A stretch of DNA of 64,000 nucleotides from a bacterium. Its GTDB lineage: Bacteria > Chloroflexota > Anaerolineae > Caldilineales > Caldilineaceae. Of this stretch, positions 7,279 through 16,183 are shown one piece after another. How positions within the stretch are numbered: position 1 is the first letter of the stretch; the number at the start of each line of letters is the position of its first letter. A program made the translations under genes and the position numbers. The stretch is taken from NCBI GenBank assembly GCA_016124945.1, contig WGMT01000047.1:124001-188000 (forward strand), written 5' to 3'. The notes beneath the pieces were generated by a model, which saw only the letters and a program-made list of their open reading frames with translations, searched no databases and was not told where the DNA came from.

Positions 7279-9287
7279 CAGCGTTCCTCACTCAAGGTGT
7301 GGATGATGCCATTGGTCGCCGGAATGAAGATTTGGCCGTCACCAATCGCCGGTTGGGCCACCACACTGGTTGCTCCTGTGCTGGTGCCGGCAATCCGCTC
7401 TCCGTTTAAGCCCTGATGGATAAACAGAGCGCCCCCTGTAGTGACAAAGAGAACCTGACCGTCGCCGACAATGGGCCCACCCACTATCAGCCCGCCGATG
7501 TCTTGCCGCCACACTTCTGTACCGGTGCTGCGGTTGACGGCCCTGGCGATCTGGCCACTCACCGTGTAGAGCCGTACCCGATCCACCGCCATCATGTCGA
7601 TCCGCTGGCCTGTGGCATAGCTCCACAACAGGGCACCGTTGGCTGCATCAAAAGCGTAGACGGTGCCATTGCTATCGCTGACATAGACTTCAGACATAGC
7701 GATTGCGCCGGGGTAGGCATAGACGGGCGGCGCACTCACTTCGCTAAAAAGCGTCGCGTCGGACTGCCAGATGGTCTCACGGTTGAAGATGTCCACAGCG
7801 GTCAGTCTTTGATTGGCGACGTAGAGAAGTTGATCGCCTGCCGTCGGGTACTGTAGCACATTGCCGGTGGTTGTAATTTCCCAGATGAGTGCGCTTGTGA
7901 AGCGGTTGATGGCATAGACATGATTGTTCTGCCCGGTGACGAATACCAGATCCCCGGCCACATTGATGGCAGTCTTGGGTGCAACATTCAAAGAGACAGC
8001 CCACAACTGGCTGGCGCTGTTGCCCTGTTCACGCAGGGCAATCACGCGCCCATTGCGGTCGACAACGTAGATGTCGAGATTACCGTCGGTCACCTGCGCC
8101 GCCGGACCAACCGTTACCACTTGCCCAATGTCGTATCGCCAGCGTTGATTGCCCTGCCGGCGATCGAAGGCATAGATGTGATTGTCTTCGTTGGCAATGA
8201 TCACGCTCTGCTGCACCACAATCGCGGGCGATGAAAACGCCTGGATTACCTGTGGGCTGTCCCATTGTCGCGACCAGTTGGGCAAAATTGCCTGCGGCAC
8301 ATAAGCCTGCGCCGCCGGATCTCGTCGGAAGAGAGGATAGTCGGCATTGGGGATAGGGGTTTGCATTGGGATCGGCGTGGCCGGGATGGCAAGTGGCTGG
8401 CGTTCAACCAACCAGCGGACATCGTTGGGGTTGGCGCCTGTTGGCGCATTGGGCGGCAGTTGATTCTCGCGCACGGCCAACCCACGTTGACGTGTCCACC
8501 CTTGGAGATTGAATTCACAACAGAGGTAAATCCATTCCCCGGTGGCGTTTCTGCCTTGCATCACCACTCGTTGATTGGCCGCGATTTCGGTGGTGCGGGT
8601 ATATCGGGTGCTTGGGCCTTCGTAGATGCCCACCGTCTGTTGCGTAAAGGCCTGTAAAGAGATCACCGGCTGTAGCGTAGCGGTTGGTGTTGGTGTGGCC
8701 AAAGGCGTTTCTGTGGGCGTTTCGGTTGGGATTTCAGTCGGGATTTCAGTCGGCGTATCGCTGACGCTCTCCGGCACTGTGGCGGTGGCCGTTTCTTCGG
8801 TGGGTTGATCCGTTGTAATTGGAGGGACGTTTGGATCTTCAACAGTTGGCTCAACCGGCGTTGCTGTTGGTGTATGGGTTTGCTGGTTCAACACACCCGG
8901 GATGATCACAACGACAGTAAGTTCGGGCGTCGGCTGTGTACCGTCCACCACGGCAAGGGTCGGCGTGTGGGTCGGTGTCGGTGTCGGTGTCTCTGTTGGG
9001 AGGGGGGTGGGGGTGTCGATCCCGGCCATTGCCAGTGCCCGCGCCTGTTGTGTGGCGAGTTCTTGTGCGTTGCGGGTTGCACGAAAATCAGCCGTTGGGA
9101 CGTCGGTGGCTGTCTTGCGCGTCGCTGTCACCGTAGGCGTAGGGGCCAGGGCGATGCCCTGTTGCACAAACCAGCGAGCGCCTGCAATCAGCCCGAGCGT
9201 AAAGAGGATGAGCAAGAGGATACCCCATCCGGAGTTGCGTTTCCGTTGGGTAGGGCGGCGTACCACAGGAGGCACATGATTATTCAT
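7278..9287 (-). CDS. Membrane-anchored PQQ-type beta-propeller protein with Pro/Thr-rich stalk and SH3-like domain
   Basis: A 669-residue protein. It has a single N-terminal membrane segment (about 20-42), then a long low-complexity Thr/Pro stalk (about 48-205, runs such as TETPTPTPTHTP), an SH3b-like module (about 205-275: GIYEGPSTRYTRT, GEWIYLCCEFNLQGWTR), and a propeller from about 330 to the end. Propeller blades show the PQQ/WD-like pattern (HIYAFDRRQGNQRWRYDIG, VYAINRFTSALIWEI, VYAFDAANGALLWSYATG). Probably an extracytoplasmic binding scaffold, in an operon with the glycosyltransferase. A start at 9287 is preceded by GAAGG. Whether it binds PQQ or only shares the fold cannot be told. 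Confidence 0.82.
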   Translation of the reverse strand: MNNHVPPVVRRPTQRKRNSGWGILLLILFTLGLIAGARWFVQQGIALAPTPTVTATRKTATDVPTADFRATRNAQELATQQARALAMAGIDTPTPLPTETPTPTPTHTPTLAVVDGTQPTPELTVVVIIPGVLNQQTHTPTATPVEPTVEDPNVPPITTDQPTEETATATVPESVSDTPTEIPTEIPTETPTETPLATPTPTATLQPVISLQAFTQQTVGIYEGPSTRYTRTTEIAANQRVVMQGRNATGEWIYLCCEFNLQGWTRQRGLAVRENQLPPNAPTGANPNDVRWLVERQPLAIPATPIPMQTPIPNADYPLFRRDPAAQAYVPQAILPNWSRQWDSPQVIQAFSSPAIVVQQSVIIANEDNHIYAFDRRQGNQRWRYDIGQVVTVGPAAQVTDGNLDIYVVDRNGRVIALREQGNSASQLWAVSLNVAPKTAINVAGDLVFVTGQNNHVYAINRFTSALIWEITTTGNVLQYPTAGDQLLYVANQRLTAVDIFNRETIWQSDATLFSEVSAPPVYAYPGAIAMSEVYVSDSNGTVYAFDAANGALLWSYATGQRIDMMAVDRVRLYTVSGQIARAVNRSTGTEVWRQDIGGLIVGGPIVGDGQVLFVTTGGALFIHQGLNGERIAGTSTGATSVVAQPAIGDGQIFIPATNGIIHTLSEER

Positions 9288-9328
9288 GCCTTCATTCTAT
9301 CAACAAGCCGGTAAACCTTCAAAACTGC

Positions 9329-9357
9329 TTGGTTTTTTTAAGTGAGCGGAGTATAAT
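9329..9357 (+). promoter_or_regulatory. Sigma-70-like promoter TTGGTT-17-TATAAT
   Basis: TTGGTT at 9329-9334, a 17-base spacer and a consensus TATAAT at 9352-9357. It faces the thioredoxin-fold/Crp operon whose first start is at 9493. Confidence 0.6.
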
Positions 9358-9492
9358 ACAAGAAGTGAACGTTCTATTCTGTCGTCAGGTTATGCGGGTA
9401 AGTTTGGTTACCGACGTATGCGCGACCTGTGATCTAGTGTGGCAAGAGCCAGTCAATCATTCTGGCAGTGCCGCACCGACAAGGACGTTTTT

Positions 9493-9879
9493 ATGAACGA
9501 TGGTTCCGTAGACAATTCTTCCGCACATGAAGAGTGGCCCCACACAGGGCTTAGTAACGCAGGGCAAAGTGCAGAACACAGTCAATCTCCCCAACTGATA
9601 AAAGTGGAGATTTACGTCGCCGATCATTGTCATGTTTGTGATTACACTTATGAAGTAGCGGCAAGCATCCAGCGCGACTTCCCTGAGGTGGCATTAGAGA
9701 TCATTGATATGGCGGCGCCGCAACGTCCAATTCCCGAAGTTGTCTTTGCAACGCCAACTTATCTGCTAAACGGACACGTCTGGTCTTTGGGCAATCCGTC
9801 ACCTGAAGATGTGCACACCCGCTTATCCGAAGCATTGACGCAGACAACTTCACTTTTGCCGGAAAACCGGAACGAGTAG
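9493..9879 (+). CDS. Small thioredoxin-fold protein with CxxC (glutaredoxin-like)
   Basis: A 128-residue protein. I start at ATG 9493, preceded by AAGGA seven bases upstream; a GTG 18 codons earlier lacks a comparable site. The thioredoxin fold is shown by a first strand (KVEIYVADHCHVCDYT) with a CHVC redox pair, and by the cis-proline motif ATPTYLLNG. It lacks a signal peptide, so it is cytoplasmic. It sits six bases upstream of a Crp-family gene and surely shares its transcript. This suggests a thiol-redox function linked to that regulator, which is inference. Confidence 0.75.
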   Translation: MNDGSVDNSSAHEEWPHTGLSNAGQSAEHSQSPQLIKVEIYVADHCHVCDYTYEVAASIQRDFPEVALEIIDMAAPQRPIPEVVFATPTYLLNGHVWSLGNPSPEDVHTRLSEALTQTTSLLPENRNE

Positions 9880-9885
9880 AACGTT

Positions 9886-10581
9886 ATGGAATCGACAAAC
9901 ACTACACCCCAGCCTGCTGAAAAAATGAAGTACCTCTCTGAGCTGGCTGTTTTTCAAGACCTCACCGCGCGCGAGATGGAGGAGCTGAACCGTATCACCA
10001 CCATGAGCACGGTAAGCCGAGGACGTGTCTTCTACCGTCCTGAAGAGCCGGGTGAGGTGCTATTCATTTTGAAAGAAGGGCGCGTCCAACTCTACAGGAT
10101 CAGCCCTGAAGGCAAAAAACTGGTGATCACCACACTCGGGCCACATACGCTTTTTGGCGAAATGGCCTTGCTCGGTACCAAAATGCACAACACCTTTGCC
10201 GAAGCCGTTGAAGATTGCCTGATCTGTGTCATGAGCCGAAATGACTTGGAGCGTTTGATCCTGAGCAAGCCCCAAGTTGCACTGCGGATTCTTGAGATCA
10301 CAGGCAAACGGCTGCGCGAAGCCGAGGAACGTCTGGAAAGCATGGCATTTAAGGGAATCCCGGCTCGACTCGCCAGTTTGCTGTTGCGCCTGGCTGATGA
10401 ACAGGGCGGCGATGAGGTGCGCGGCCTTACCCATCAAGATCTGGCCGAAAGTGTCGGCACCTACCGTGAAACTGCAACCCAGGTGCTCAACGATCTAAAA
10501 ACCCAGGGTCTGATCGAAATCGGACGCAAACGCATTTCGATTCTAGAACGTGAAGATCTGCAAGAGATTGCAGAAAGCTAG
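9886..10581 (+). CDS. Crp/Fnr family transcriptional regulator
   Basis: A 231-residue protein of usual family length. Residues about 25-140 are the cyclic-nucleotide-binding beta roll (RVFYRPEEPGEVLFILKEG, GPHTLFGEMALLG). Then comes the dimer helix and a winged helix (about 165-225) with recognition region HQDLAESVGTYRETATQVLN. There is no N-terminal cysteine cluster of the Fnr type; two cysteines (EDCLICVM) lie in the roll. It is the second gene of an operon with a CxxC protein. The effector is unknown. Confidence 0.92.
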   Translation: MESTNTTPQPAEKMKYLSELAVFQDLTAREMEELNRITTMSTVSRGRVFYRPEEPGEVLFILKEGRVQLYRISPEGKKLVITTLGPHTLFGEMALLGTKMHNTFAEAVEDCLICVMSRNDLERLILSKPQVALRILEITGKRLREAEERLESMAFKGIPARLASLLLRLADEQGGDEVRGLTHQDLAESVGTYRETATQVLNDLKTQGLIEIGRKRISILEREDLQEIAES

Positions 10582-10728
10582 TACATAATAGCTGAAGTAG
10601 GTCCACGAAATACCGCGGAGTAAGCATGCCCATTCACATATCTTCGGAATACAGCGACTGACGTACGCCGTTGTGTACCATGGTTGGCCCGTAGAATGCG
10701 ACGAATTGCCCAAAAGTTTGTAGAGAAG
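10582..10728. other. Untranslated stretch between the Crp gene and the ferredoxin promoter
   Basis: No convincing ORF, repeat or terminator hairpin is seen in these 147 bases. Confidence 0.5.
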
Positions 10729-10757
10729 TTGACATCGACATGTGTGCGCATTACAAT
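10729..10757 (+). promoter_or_regulatory. Near-consensus promoter TTGACA-17-TACAAT for the ferredoxin gene
   Basis: A perfect -35 box at 10729-10734, a 17-base spacer and TACAAT at 10752-10757. This implies an untranslated leader of about 138 bases before the ferredoxin ATG. The strength fits a constitutive, highly expressed gene. Confidence 0.8.
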
Positions 10758-10901
10758 GTGAACTGTTTTACAAACGGTACTGTCTGCATAAATATAACGG
10801 TTGTTGCAGGCAAGTATTACCTGTAAGTAGTATTTTGATCAATCTAACAGCGTTGTTCACATAAAGGTTCAGTTTCATCTGTTCTCTCAGGAGGCTATTG
10901 T

Positions 10902-11177
10902 ATGACCCATGTGATTTTCGATCTGTGCATCCGCGACGGCGCTTGCGTAGAAGTTTGCCCGGTTGAATGTATCATCCCCGGCCAACCCGAAGAAGAATGG
11001 CCCTGGTATTACATCGACCCAGACACCTGCATCGACTGTGGCGCTTGCGTACCTGAATGCCCCGTAGACGCCATCCTGCCGGAAGAAGACCTGCCCGAAG
11101 AATATGCCTACTGCACTGAGTTGAATGCCATGTACTTTACCGAAGGCCCTGGCTACGCAGCGCTCGAAATGAGTTAG
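10902..11177 (+). CDS. Seven/eight-iron type ferredoxin
   Basis: A 91-residue acidic electron carrier. The C-terminal cluster motif is canonical (C43-x2-C46-x2-C49-x3-C53-P). The N-terminal motif is C9-x5-C15-x3-C19-P with C23, the layout of 7Fe/8Fe ferredoxins but with two residues fewer than usual between the first cysteines. An acidic tail follows. The ribosome site AGGAGG is eight bases upstream. It stands alone, with its own promoter and terminator. Whether the first cluster is 3Fe-4S or 4Fe-4S cannot be read from sequence. Confidence 0.9.
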   Translation: MTHVIFDLCIRDGACVEVCPVECIIPGQPEEEWPWYYIDPDTCIDCGACVPECPVDAILPEEDLPEEYAYCTELNAMYFTEGPGYAALEMS

Positions 11178-11231
11178 TTGCTCAACTCGTTGCTTTGCCT
11201 GTTGATTTGATTATTTTTCCTGAATAGATAA

Positions 11232-11258
11232 AGCCCCTGCCCTATGCAGGGGTTTTTC
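11232..11258 (+). terminator. Rho-independent terminator after the ferredoxin gene
   Basis: Stem CCCCTGC / GCAGGGG (11234-11240, 11246-11252) with a five-base loop and a run of five T. Confidence 0.92.
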
Positions 11259-11359
11259 TATTTCAGACAAACTTGTCATTTTGGCCTAGATGCGTACTCT
11301 ATGAGGTCAACATACAATAAATTCAAGTAACTACTAGTCACAGATAAGGATGTGAACGC

Positions 11360-12121
11360 ATGGTCGAAGCAAAAAAGCCGCAGGCGCCCGATTTGCGCGA
11401 CGTGGAACGTGCCCTGGTGATCATGGCCCATCCCGACGACCCCGATTTCTCGTGTGCCGGCACCGCCATACAGATGTCACGCCAGGGGATCGAGGTAACC
11501 TACATGATCTTGACCAACGGCGACAAGGGTAACCACAACCCGTTGGTGACGCGCAATCAACTGATCCTCATGCGCAAGGAAGAACAACGGGCCGCCGCTG
11601 ATCTGTGCGGTGTGAAGCAAGTCATTTTTATGGACGAAGAAGATGGCTTCCTGCGTCCCACCTTCGAGTTGCGCAAGCGCGTCTGCCGTGAGATCCGGCG
11701 CATTCGCCCGCAGTTGATCATCTGCCCCAGCCCCGAACGTTACCTCGTGGGCGACGGCTACATCAACCACCCCGATCACCGCAATGCCGGCCTGGTGGCA
11801 CTGGAAGCGATTTTCCCCGCCGCCGATAACCCCATGTTCTACCCCGACATGGCCGATGAGGGCTACCTGCCCCACAAAATCAGCCAACTTTATGTCACCG
11901 GCTATGACGATCCAACCGTCGAAATCGATGTCAGCGCCGACTTGGACACGAAGATTCAGGCGATCCTCGCGCACAAGAGCCAATTTGATCAACCAGCCGA
12001 AATGGAAAAGTGGCTACGTGAACGTTGGGGCGATGAACAAGCAGATGGAAGTCGGCGCTACTTTGAACGCTTTAAAGCCATGCGCTTTGATCGGAGAGAC
12101 GAAGAAGAGGAGAGCGATTGA
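11360..12121 (+). CDS. PIG-L / LmbE family zinc-dependent deacetylase
   Basis: A 253-residue protein, typical family length. The metal-binding motif AHPDD (23-27) follows the first strand, and the second metal site HPDHRNAG is in the middle of the protein. The family removes acetyl groups from N-acetylglucosamine-type substrates (as in MshB, BshB and GlcNAc-PI deacetylase). No signal peptide; cytoplasmic. No bacillithiol or mycothiol synthesis genes are nearby, so the substrate stays open. AAGGATG precedes the ATG. Confidence 0.9.
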   Translation: MVEAKKPQAPDLRDVERALVIMAHPDDPDFSCAGTAIQMSRQGIEVTYMILTNGDKGNHNPLVTRNQLILMRKEEQRAAADLCGVKQVIFMDEEDGFLRPTFELRKRVCREIRRIRPQLIICPSPERYLVGDGYINHPDHRNAGLVALEAIFPAADNPMFYPDMADEGYLPHKISQLYVTGYDDPTVEIDVSADLDTKIQAILAHKSQFDQPAEMEKWLRERWGDEQADGSRRYFERFKAMRFDRRDEEEESD

Positions 12122-12171
12122 GCGTTGAAGCGTTTTACCACTTCAACGCTTCAACGCTTCAACGCTCCAAC
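12119..12171. repeat. Hairpin made of iterated CTTCAACG words between convergent genes
   Basis: AGCGTTGAAGCG on the left pairs with any of the CGCTTCAACG copies on the right. The word CTTCAACG is iterated three times at 12141-12164, with a fourth degenerate copy. It lies between the ends of the LmbE-type gene and the SDR gene and may act as a bidirectional terminator. Confidence 0.75.
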
Positions 12172-12173
12172 AT

Positions 12174-13019
12174 TCACACTGTTTTGCGTTGACTCCAAAC
12201 ATACTCCGGCTGATAGCCAAACGCCTTACGCGCCTTCTCGGTGCTTAGGGGCGAGGTGTAGCCGGGGATAGGCGAGCGAAGCTCGGTCTTGTTGTCGAAG
12301 AAGCGACGGATCAGGGCTTCGCTCTCTTCGTTTAAGACAACCTCCGCGCCGGTCAGGTTGTAGACGCCCGATTCCACCTGCGCCACTTCAATCGCTTGCC
12401 GACAGGCTTTCGCTGCATCACGCGCGTCGGTGCGGGTCCACAGCAGCCAGTTGCCCCAGGCCGGATCCCGTGTCATCTGCTCAACTTCCGGCGCCAACCG
12501 CGGCACAGGACGCACCCCCATGAAGCGAAACGAGAGGATCGTCAACCCAAAATTGTGGACAAAATAGTCTGCCGCCTGTTCACCGGCGATTTTTGACAGC
12601 GCATAGCTGTTCACCGGCCGCAAGGGATGATCCTCGTCCACCGGCGCGTAGACGGGCGGCGCGCCGGCAAACCCATAGACCTGCGCACTCGACGCCGACA
12701 CGATGCGCTTGATCCCCAGATCGGCGCACGCCTGAAAAAGATTGAACGTCCCTCGCACGTTGTCGCCATAGGTGCGCGGATCAGGGACCTTGCCCGCATC
12801 AGCCCACGCGCCCAGATGCACCACCGCATCGGCTTCGGCCCGCGCCAGCGCGTTGTAGACTTCCCCCGCGTCCGTCAGATCCACCTGCAAAAAGTGCCCC
12901 GGCTGGGAATCGCCAGGCGTCTGCACATCCACGCCAAGGACGGTATGCCCTGCCTTCACCAGATCGTCAACCACATAGCGGCCAATCCCGCCGCTGCTGC
13001 CCGTCACCAACACGTTCAT
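12174..13019 (-). CDS. NAD-dependent epimerase/dehydratase (extended SDR)
   Basis: A 281-residue protein. The Rossmann motif TGSSGGIGRY is at 6-15 and the catalytic Tyr139-x3-Lys143 in SYALSKIAGE. A serine-rich strand (RIVSASSAQVYG) precedes it. It resembles the short NAD(P)-dependent sugar epimerase or uronate-dehydrogenase-like group. Substrate unknown. Confidence 0.87.
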   Translation of the reverse strand: MNVLVTGSSGGIGRYVVDDLVKAGHTVLGVDVQTPGDSQPGHFLQVDLTDAGEVYNALARAEADAVVHLGAWADAGKVPDPRTYGDNVRGTFNLFQACADLGIKRIVSASSAQVYGFAGAPPVYAPVDEDHPLRPVNSYALSKIAGEQAADYFVHNFGLTILSFRFMGVRPVPRLAPEVEQMTRDPAWGNWLLWTRTDARDAAKACRQAIEVAQVESGVYNLTGAEVVLNEESEALIRRFFDNKTELRSPIPGYTSPLSTEKARKAFGYQPEYVWSQRKTV

Positions 13020-13041
13020 TGGTTCTTTTCCTCTGTACGGT

Positions 13042-13140
13042 GGAATAGAACGCGGATTGAGCGGATTAGGCGGATCAAACGGATTTCATCTAGCAAAATT
13101 CGCTTTATCTGCTTAATCCGCTCAATCTGCGTTCTATTCC
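13042..13140. repeat. Iterated-word palindrome, GCGGATT family
   Basis: The left arm starts GGAATAGAACGCGGATTGAG and the right arm ends with its near-exact complement. Each arm repeats a GCGGATT-like word with variable linkers. Related copies lie at 21171, 34486, 50349 (half) and 52556. Confidence 0.92.
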
Positions 13141-13149
13141 AAGTTTGAA

Positions 13150-14502
13150 TTATCCAACCCCGGCGATCATGACATTGTCGATGCGTACGGTAGGCGATCC
13201 GATGGCGCCGCCCATCGGCATAAAGACGAGATCGTTGGCCACGGCTTTGACGTTGTGCAGCCAATCTTGTAGCGAAATGGCAATGGTGACGTTGTTGACT
13301 GGGTGCACGATCTTGCCGTTCTCGATCCAGTAGCCCACCGCCGACACTGAATAGTCGCCGTTGATGGGGTTGATGCTGTGTGTGTTCATCACACTTTCCA
13401 CATACAGACCGCGTTCCACGCCTGCAATTACCTCTTCGGGTGTCTGTGGCCCAGGTTGGAAGTAGAAATTGCTGGCACTCACCGAAGGTAACCCAGCATG
13501 GGACATGCGGCTGGCGTTGCCGGTGCTGCTGTTTGTCCCCTCGCGGGTGGCAGTGTAGGTGTCGTGGAGGACCGCCTGGAGCACGCCTTCGTCGATCAGC
13601 CGTGTCGCTCCTGTGGGTACGCCCTCATCGTCGAAAGGACGTGTGCCCAGCCCGCCCGGCAGCCGCCCATTGTCGAGCAACGTCACCATGTCCGACGCTA
13701 CGGTTTCACCCATTTTGCCGTGTAAAAAGGACCGACGACGCTGCATCGACTGTGCACTCAACGCGCTGGACAGTGTGCCCACCACGCTGTGCGCTGCGTA
13801 CGGCGAATAGACCACTGTGGCGCGTTGTGTGGGCACAGGTTTGCCACCCAACAGGCTAATCGCCTTCTTTCCCGCTTCGCGCCCCACGGCGTCGGGATCG
13901 AAATCCTTGAGCCACGAGGAGACACCCACATGAAAAGCCACGGCGCGATCGTCTCCATCCAGGGCCATCGCCATCAAATAGCCGCCGATGACGCTCTTGC
14001 GGTAGCTACCTGAAACGCCTTTGGTGTTGGCAATCGCCACAGTGCCGCTTTGCAAGAGGAAGGTGCAGAAATTGGTCACCACCACCCGCGGATCATAGTC
14101 GAGCGCCGCTTTTTCGAGCCGCTTCGCCATTGCCACCTTTTCTTCGGCGCTGACGGCTTCGATGGCGGGATCGTAGATCGCCAGATCCTCATCTGGGATT
14201 GTACCCGGATTGGGCAGGCGGCGGAATTCATCTCCATCCACCACACCGGCCAGGGAAACCGCTTCTTCGAGCAGACGGTCTACACTCTTGTCGCTGAAAT
14301 CAGACGAGTAGGCGTAGCCCACTTTGCCGTCCACAATCACACGCACGCCGATCCCCTTGCTGCCGGCCTGCGAAAGTTTGTCCACTTCGCCGCGCGACAC
14401 CCGAATTTCGGCTTCCTGCCCCACGTTGAGGTAGGCCTCAGCCTCCACGCCGGCAGTGTGCGCCTGTGCCACCACTTTGTTGACAAGTTCAAGATAGTTC
14501 AT
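13150..14502 (-). CDS. pmbA: TldE/PmbA subunit of the TldD-TldE protease
   Basis: A 450-residue protein of the TldD/PmbA family. It shows the family pattern AEAYLNVGQEAEIRVSRGEV, GIGVRVIVDGKVGYAYSSD, then the C-terminal FYFQPGPQTPEEVIAGVERG and GDYSVSAVGYWIENGKI. It lacks the HExxxH motif, so it is the non-metal TldE partner. In E. coli the heterodimer degrades unfolded or modified peptides and trims microcin leaders. The partner tldD is immediately upstream, 129 bases away across a palindrome. Confidence 0.93.
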   Translation of the reverse strand: MNYLELVNKVVAQAHTAGVEAEAYLNVGQEAEIRVSRGEVDKLSQAGSKGIGVRVIVDGKVGYAYSSDFSDKSVDRLLEEAVSLAGVVDGDEFRRLPNPGTIPDEDLAIYDPAIEAVSAEEKVAMAKRLEKAALDYDPRVVVTNFCTFLLQSGTVAIANTKGVSGSYRKSVIGGYLMAMALDGDDRAVAFHVGVSSWLKDFDPDAVGREAGKKAISLLGGKPVPTQRATVVYSPYAAHSVVGTLSSALSAQSMQRRRSFLHGKMGETVASDMVTLLDNGRLPGGLGTRPFDDEGVPTGATRLIDEGVLQAVLHDTYTATREGTNSSTGNASRMSHAGLPSVSASNFYFQPGPQTPEEVIAGVERGLYVESVMNTHSINPINGDYSVSAVGYWIENGKIVHPVNNVTIAISLQDWLHNVKAVANDLVFMPMGGAIGSPTVRIDNVMIAGVG

Positions 14503-14519
14503 TGGGATCTCTCCTGTAA

Positions 14520-14634
14520 GGAATGAATGAAGAATGATGAATGAAGATTTTGTTCAGTACATGGTCGACGTTTCAACAACCAGCCGTACAAAGCAACTTT
14601 TCTACCCCATCTTTATTCATCATTCATCCCATCA
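14520..14634. repeat. Iterated-word palindrome, GAATGATGAATAAAG family, between tldD and pmbA
   Basis: GAATGATGAATGAAGAT on the left pairs with ATCTTTATTCATCATTCAT on the right, with about 60 bases between. The right arm reaches the stop codon of tldD, so the TGA of tldD begins the repeat (TGATGGGATGAATG). Confidence 0.75.
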
Positions 14635-16020
14635 CTCTGTGCCGCCGACAGTCAGTTTCGGCACACGCACCGTCGGTTGGCCTACACTAACCTTGGCGGA
14701 TTGAGTCTTGCCGCAGTGGCCCAGACCTGGATCCAGATCGAGATCGTTGCCGATCATGTCGATTTCGCGCAGGGTTTGGGGGCCATTGCCCACAAGGGTG
14801 GCGCCACGCACCGGGGCGGTCAGTTTGCCGTCTTCGATTAACCAGCCTTCGGTGACGGCGAAGACGTAGTCTCCGCGGCCAATCTCCACCTGTCCACCGC
14901 CCATGCGTTTGGCGTAAATGCCTTTTTTGACCGAACTGATGATCTCTTCGGGGTCGTGGGGGCCGGCATCGATGAAGGTGTTGGTCATACGCGGCATGGG
15001 CATGTGGCGGAACGACTCGCGCCGCCCGTTGCCGGTGGAGGCTCGGCCCATGCGGCGGGCTTCGGTGAGATCCCACATGTACTCTTTAAGGATGCCGTTT
15101 TCGATGAGGACGGTGCGCTGGGTGGGGGTGCCTTCGTCGTCGAAGCGCATGGTGCCGCGACGGTTGGGTATCGTGCCGTCGTCCACCGCCGAGAGGAAAT
15201 CGGGGCCGACCCGTTCGCCCACCAGCCCGGCGTAGGCCGACGATCCGTTGGTGATGAAGTCGGCTTCCATGCAGTGTCCGCACGCTTCGTGGAAGAGGAC
15301 GCCGCCCCAGCCGCCGGGGATCACCACTGTCATCTCGCCGGCTGGCGCGGGTTTGGCATCGAGCATGCGCATCGTCGCCTCCGCAGCCTGAACGATGGCC
15401 GCAATCGGATCGCGGTTGTCGAAGAATTCGAGGCCGCTCTGTGCGCCCAAGCCGGCGGTGGCCGACTGGATCACCCCCTCGCGCTGGGAGGTGACCTGGC
15501 TCATAAATTCGAGCATCTGACGGTCGTCCTCAGCCCAGACGCCGTCGGAGTTGTAGATCCAGACACGGCGGCTGATTTCGTCGTAGCGCGCCCCAACCTG
15601 CACCACATGTGGGCTGACGGCGCGGGCGGCTTCGTCCATGCGGCGGAGGATGTCGGCTTTGGCGGCGGTGCTCATCTCATCGTATGGGCGCTCGACCATA
15701 CTCTTGAGTGGGCTTTTGCGCTGGGTAAGATCGACGCTTACGCGCGATTGGTTGGTTCCTCGCGCAGCGGCGGCGGCGGCGCGTGCCGCTTCGATTAGCG
15801 CCTCTTCGGTGACGTCGTCGGTGTAGGCATAGGCGGCCGTGTTGCCGTAGAAGACGCGCACCCCGCCGCCGATGTCGTTGCCGCGCACTGCCTGCTCCAA
15901 CTTACGGTCATCGAGCACCAGGCGCAGGCTCTGGCTGTCTTCCAGGTAGACTTCGGCTAGGTCGCCGCCATTGGCCAGCGCCGTCGATAAAATCCGCTTG
16001 ATTGATTCGGTTGGCAGCAT
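14632..16020 (-). CDS. tldD: TldD metalloprotease subunit
   Basis: A 462-residue protein. I place the start at ATG 16020, which has GGAG eight bases upstream; the longer ORF would add residues translated from the upstream repeat. The active-site motif HEACGH (His244 to His249) is the zinc site of TldD. Other family blocks are visible: GGGVRVFYGNTAAYAYTDD, MTVVIPGGWGGVLFHEACGH and DYVFAVTEGWLIEDGKL. With PmbA downstream it forms the TldD/TldE peptidase. No peptide-modifying or precursor genes are adjacent, so a general role is more likely than maturation of one linked peptide. Confidence 0.95.
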   Translation of the reverse strand: MLPTESIKRILSTALANGGDLAEVYLEDSQSLRLVLDDRKLEQAVRGNDIGGGVRVFYGNTAAYAYTDDVTEEALIEAARAAAAAARGTNQSRVSVDLTQRKSPLKSMVERPYDEMSTAAKADILRRMDEAARAVSPHVVQVGARYDEISRRVWIYNSDGVWAEDDRQMLEFMSQVTSQREGVIQSATAGLGAQSGLEFFDNRDPIAAIVQAAEATMRMLDAKPAPAGEMTVVIPGGWGGVLFHEACGHCMEADFITNGSSAYAGLVGERVGPDFLSAVDDGTIPNRRGTMRFDDEGTPTQRTVLIENGILKEYMWDLTEARRMGRASTGNGRRESFRHMPMPRMTNTFIDAGPHDPEEIISSVKKGIYAKRMGGGQVEIGRGDYVFAVTEGWLIEDGKLTAPVRGATLVGNGPQTLREIDMIGNDLDLDPGLGHCGKTQSAKVSVGQPTVRVPKLTVGGTE

Positions 16021-16039
16021 GTAGTTCTCCTTGTGTGGA

Positions 16040-16183
16040 AGGGATTGGGGATTGGAGATTAGGGATCGGGGACTGGGCATAGGATCTGAGATCGCCTAAC
16101 CGCCCAATCGCTGTCAACAAGAGATTAGGCGATCTCAGACGCTCAACCCGATCCCCAGTCCCCGATCCCTAATCCCCAATCCC
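16040..16183. repeat. Nested iterated-word palindrome, GGGATTAGGGATCGGGG and GATTAGGCGATC words
   Basis: The outer arms (16040-16077 and 16149-16183) repeat GGGATT/GGGGACT words. An inner hairpin pairs CTGAGATCGCCTAA with TTAGGCGATCTCAG (16086-16138). The outer right arm reaches into the aldo/keto reductase gene and supplies its last codons and stop. Confidence 0.92.

Noticed and set aside
11360..12121. MshB/BshB (mycothiol or bacillithiol) assignment for the LmbE-type protein
   Set aside because: No partner thiol-biosynthesis genes are in the window; family motifs alone do not fix the substrate.
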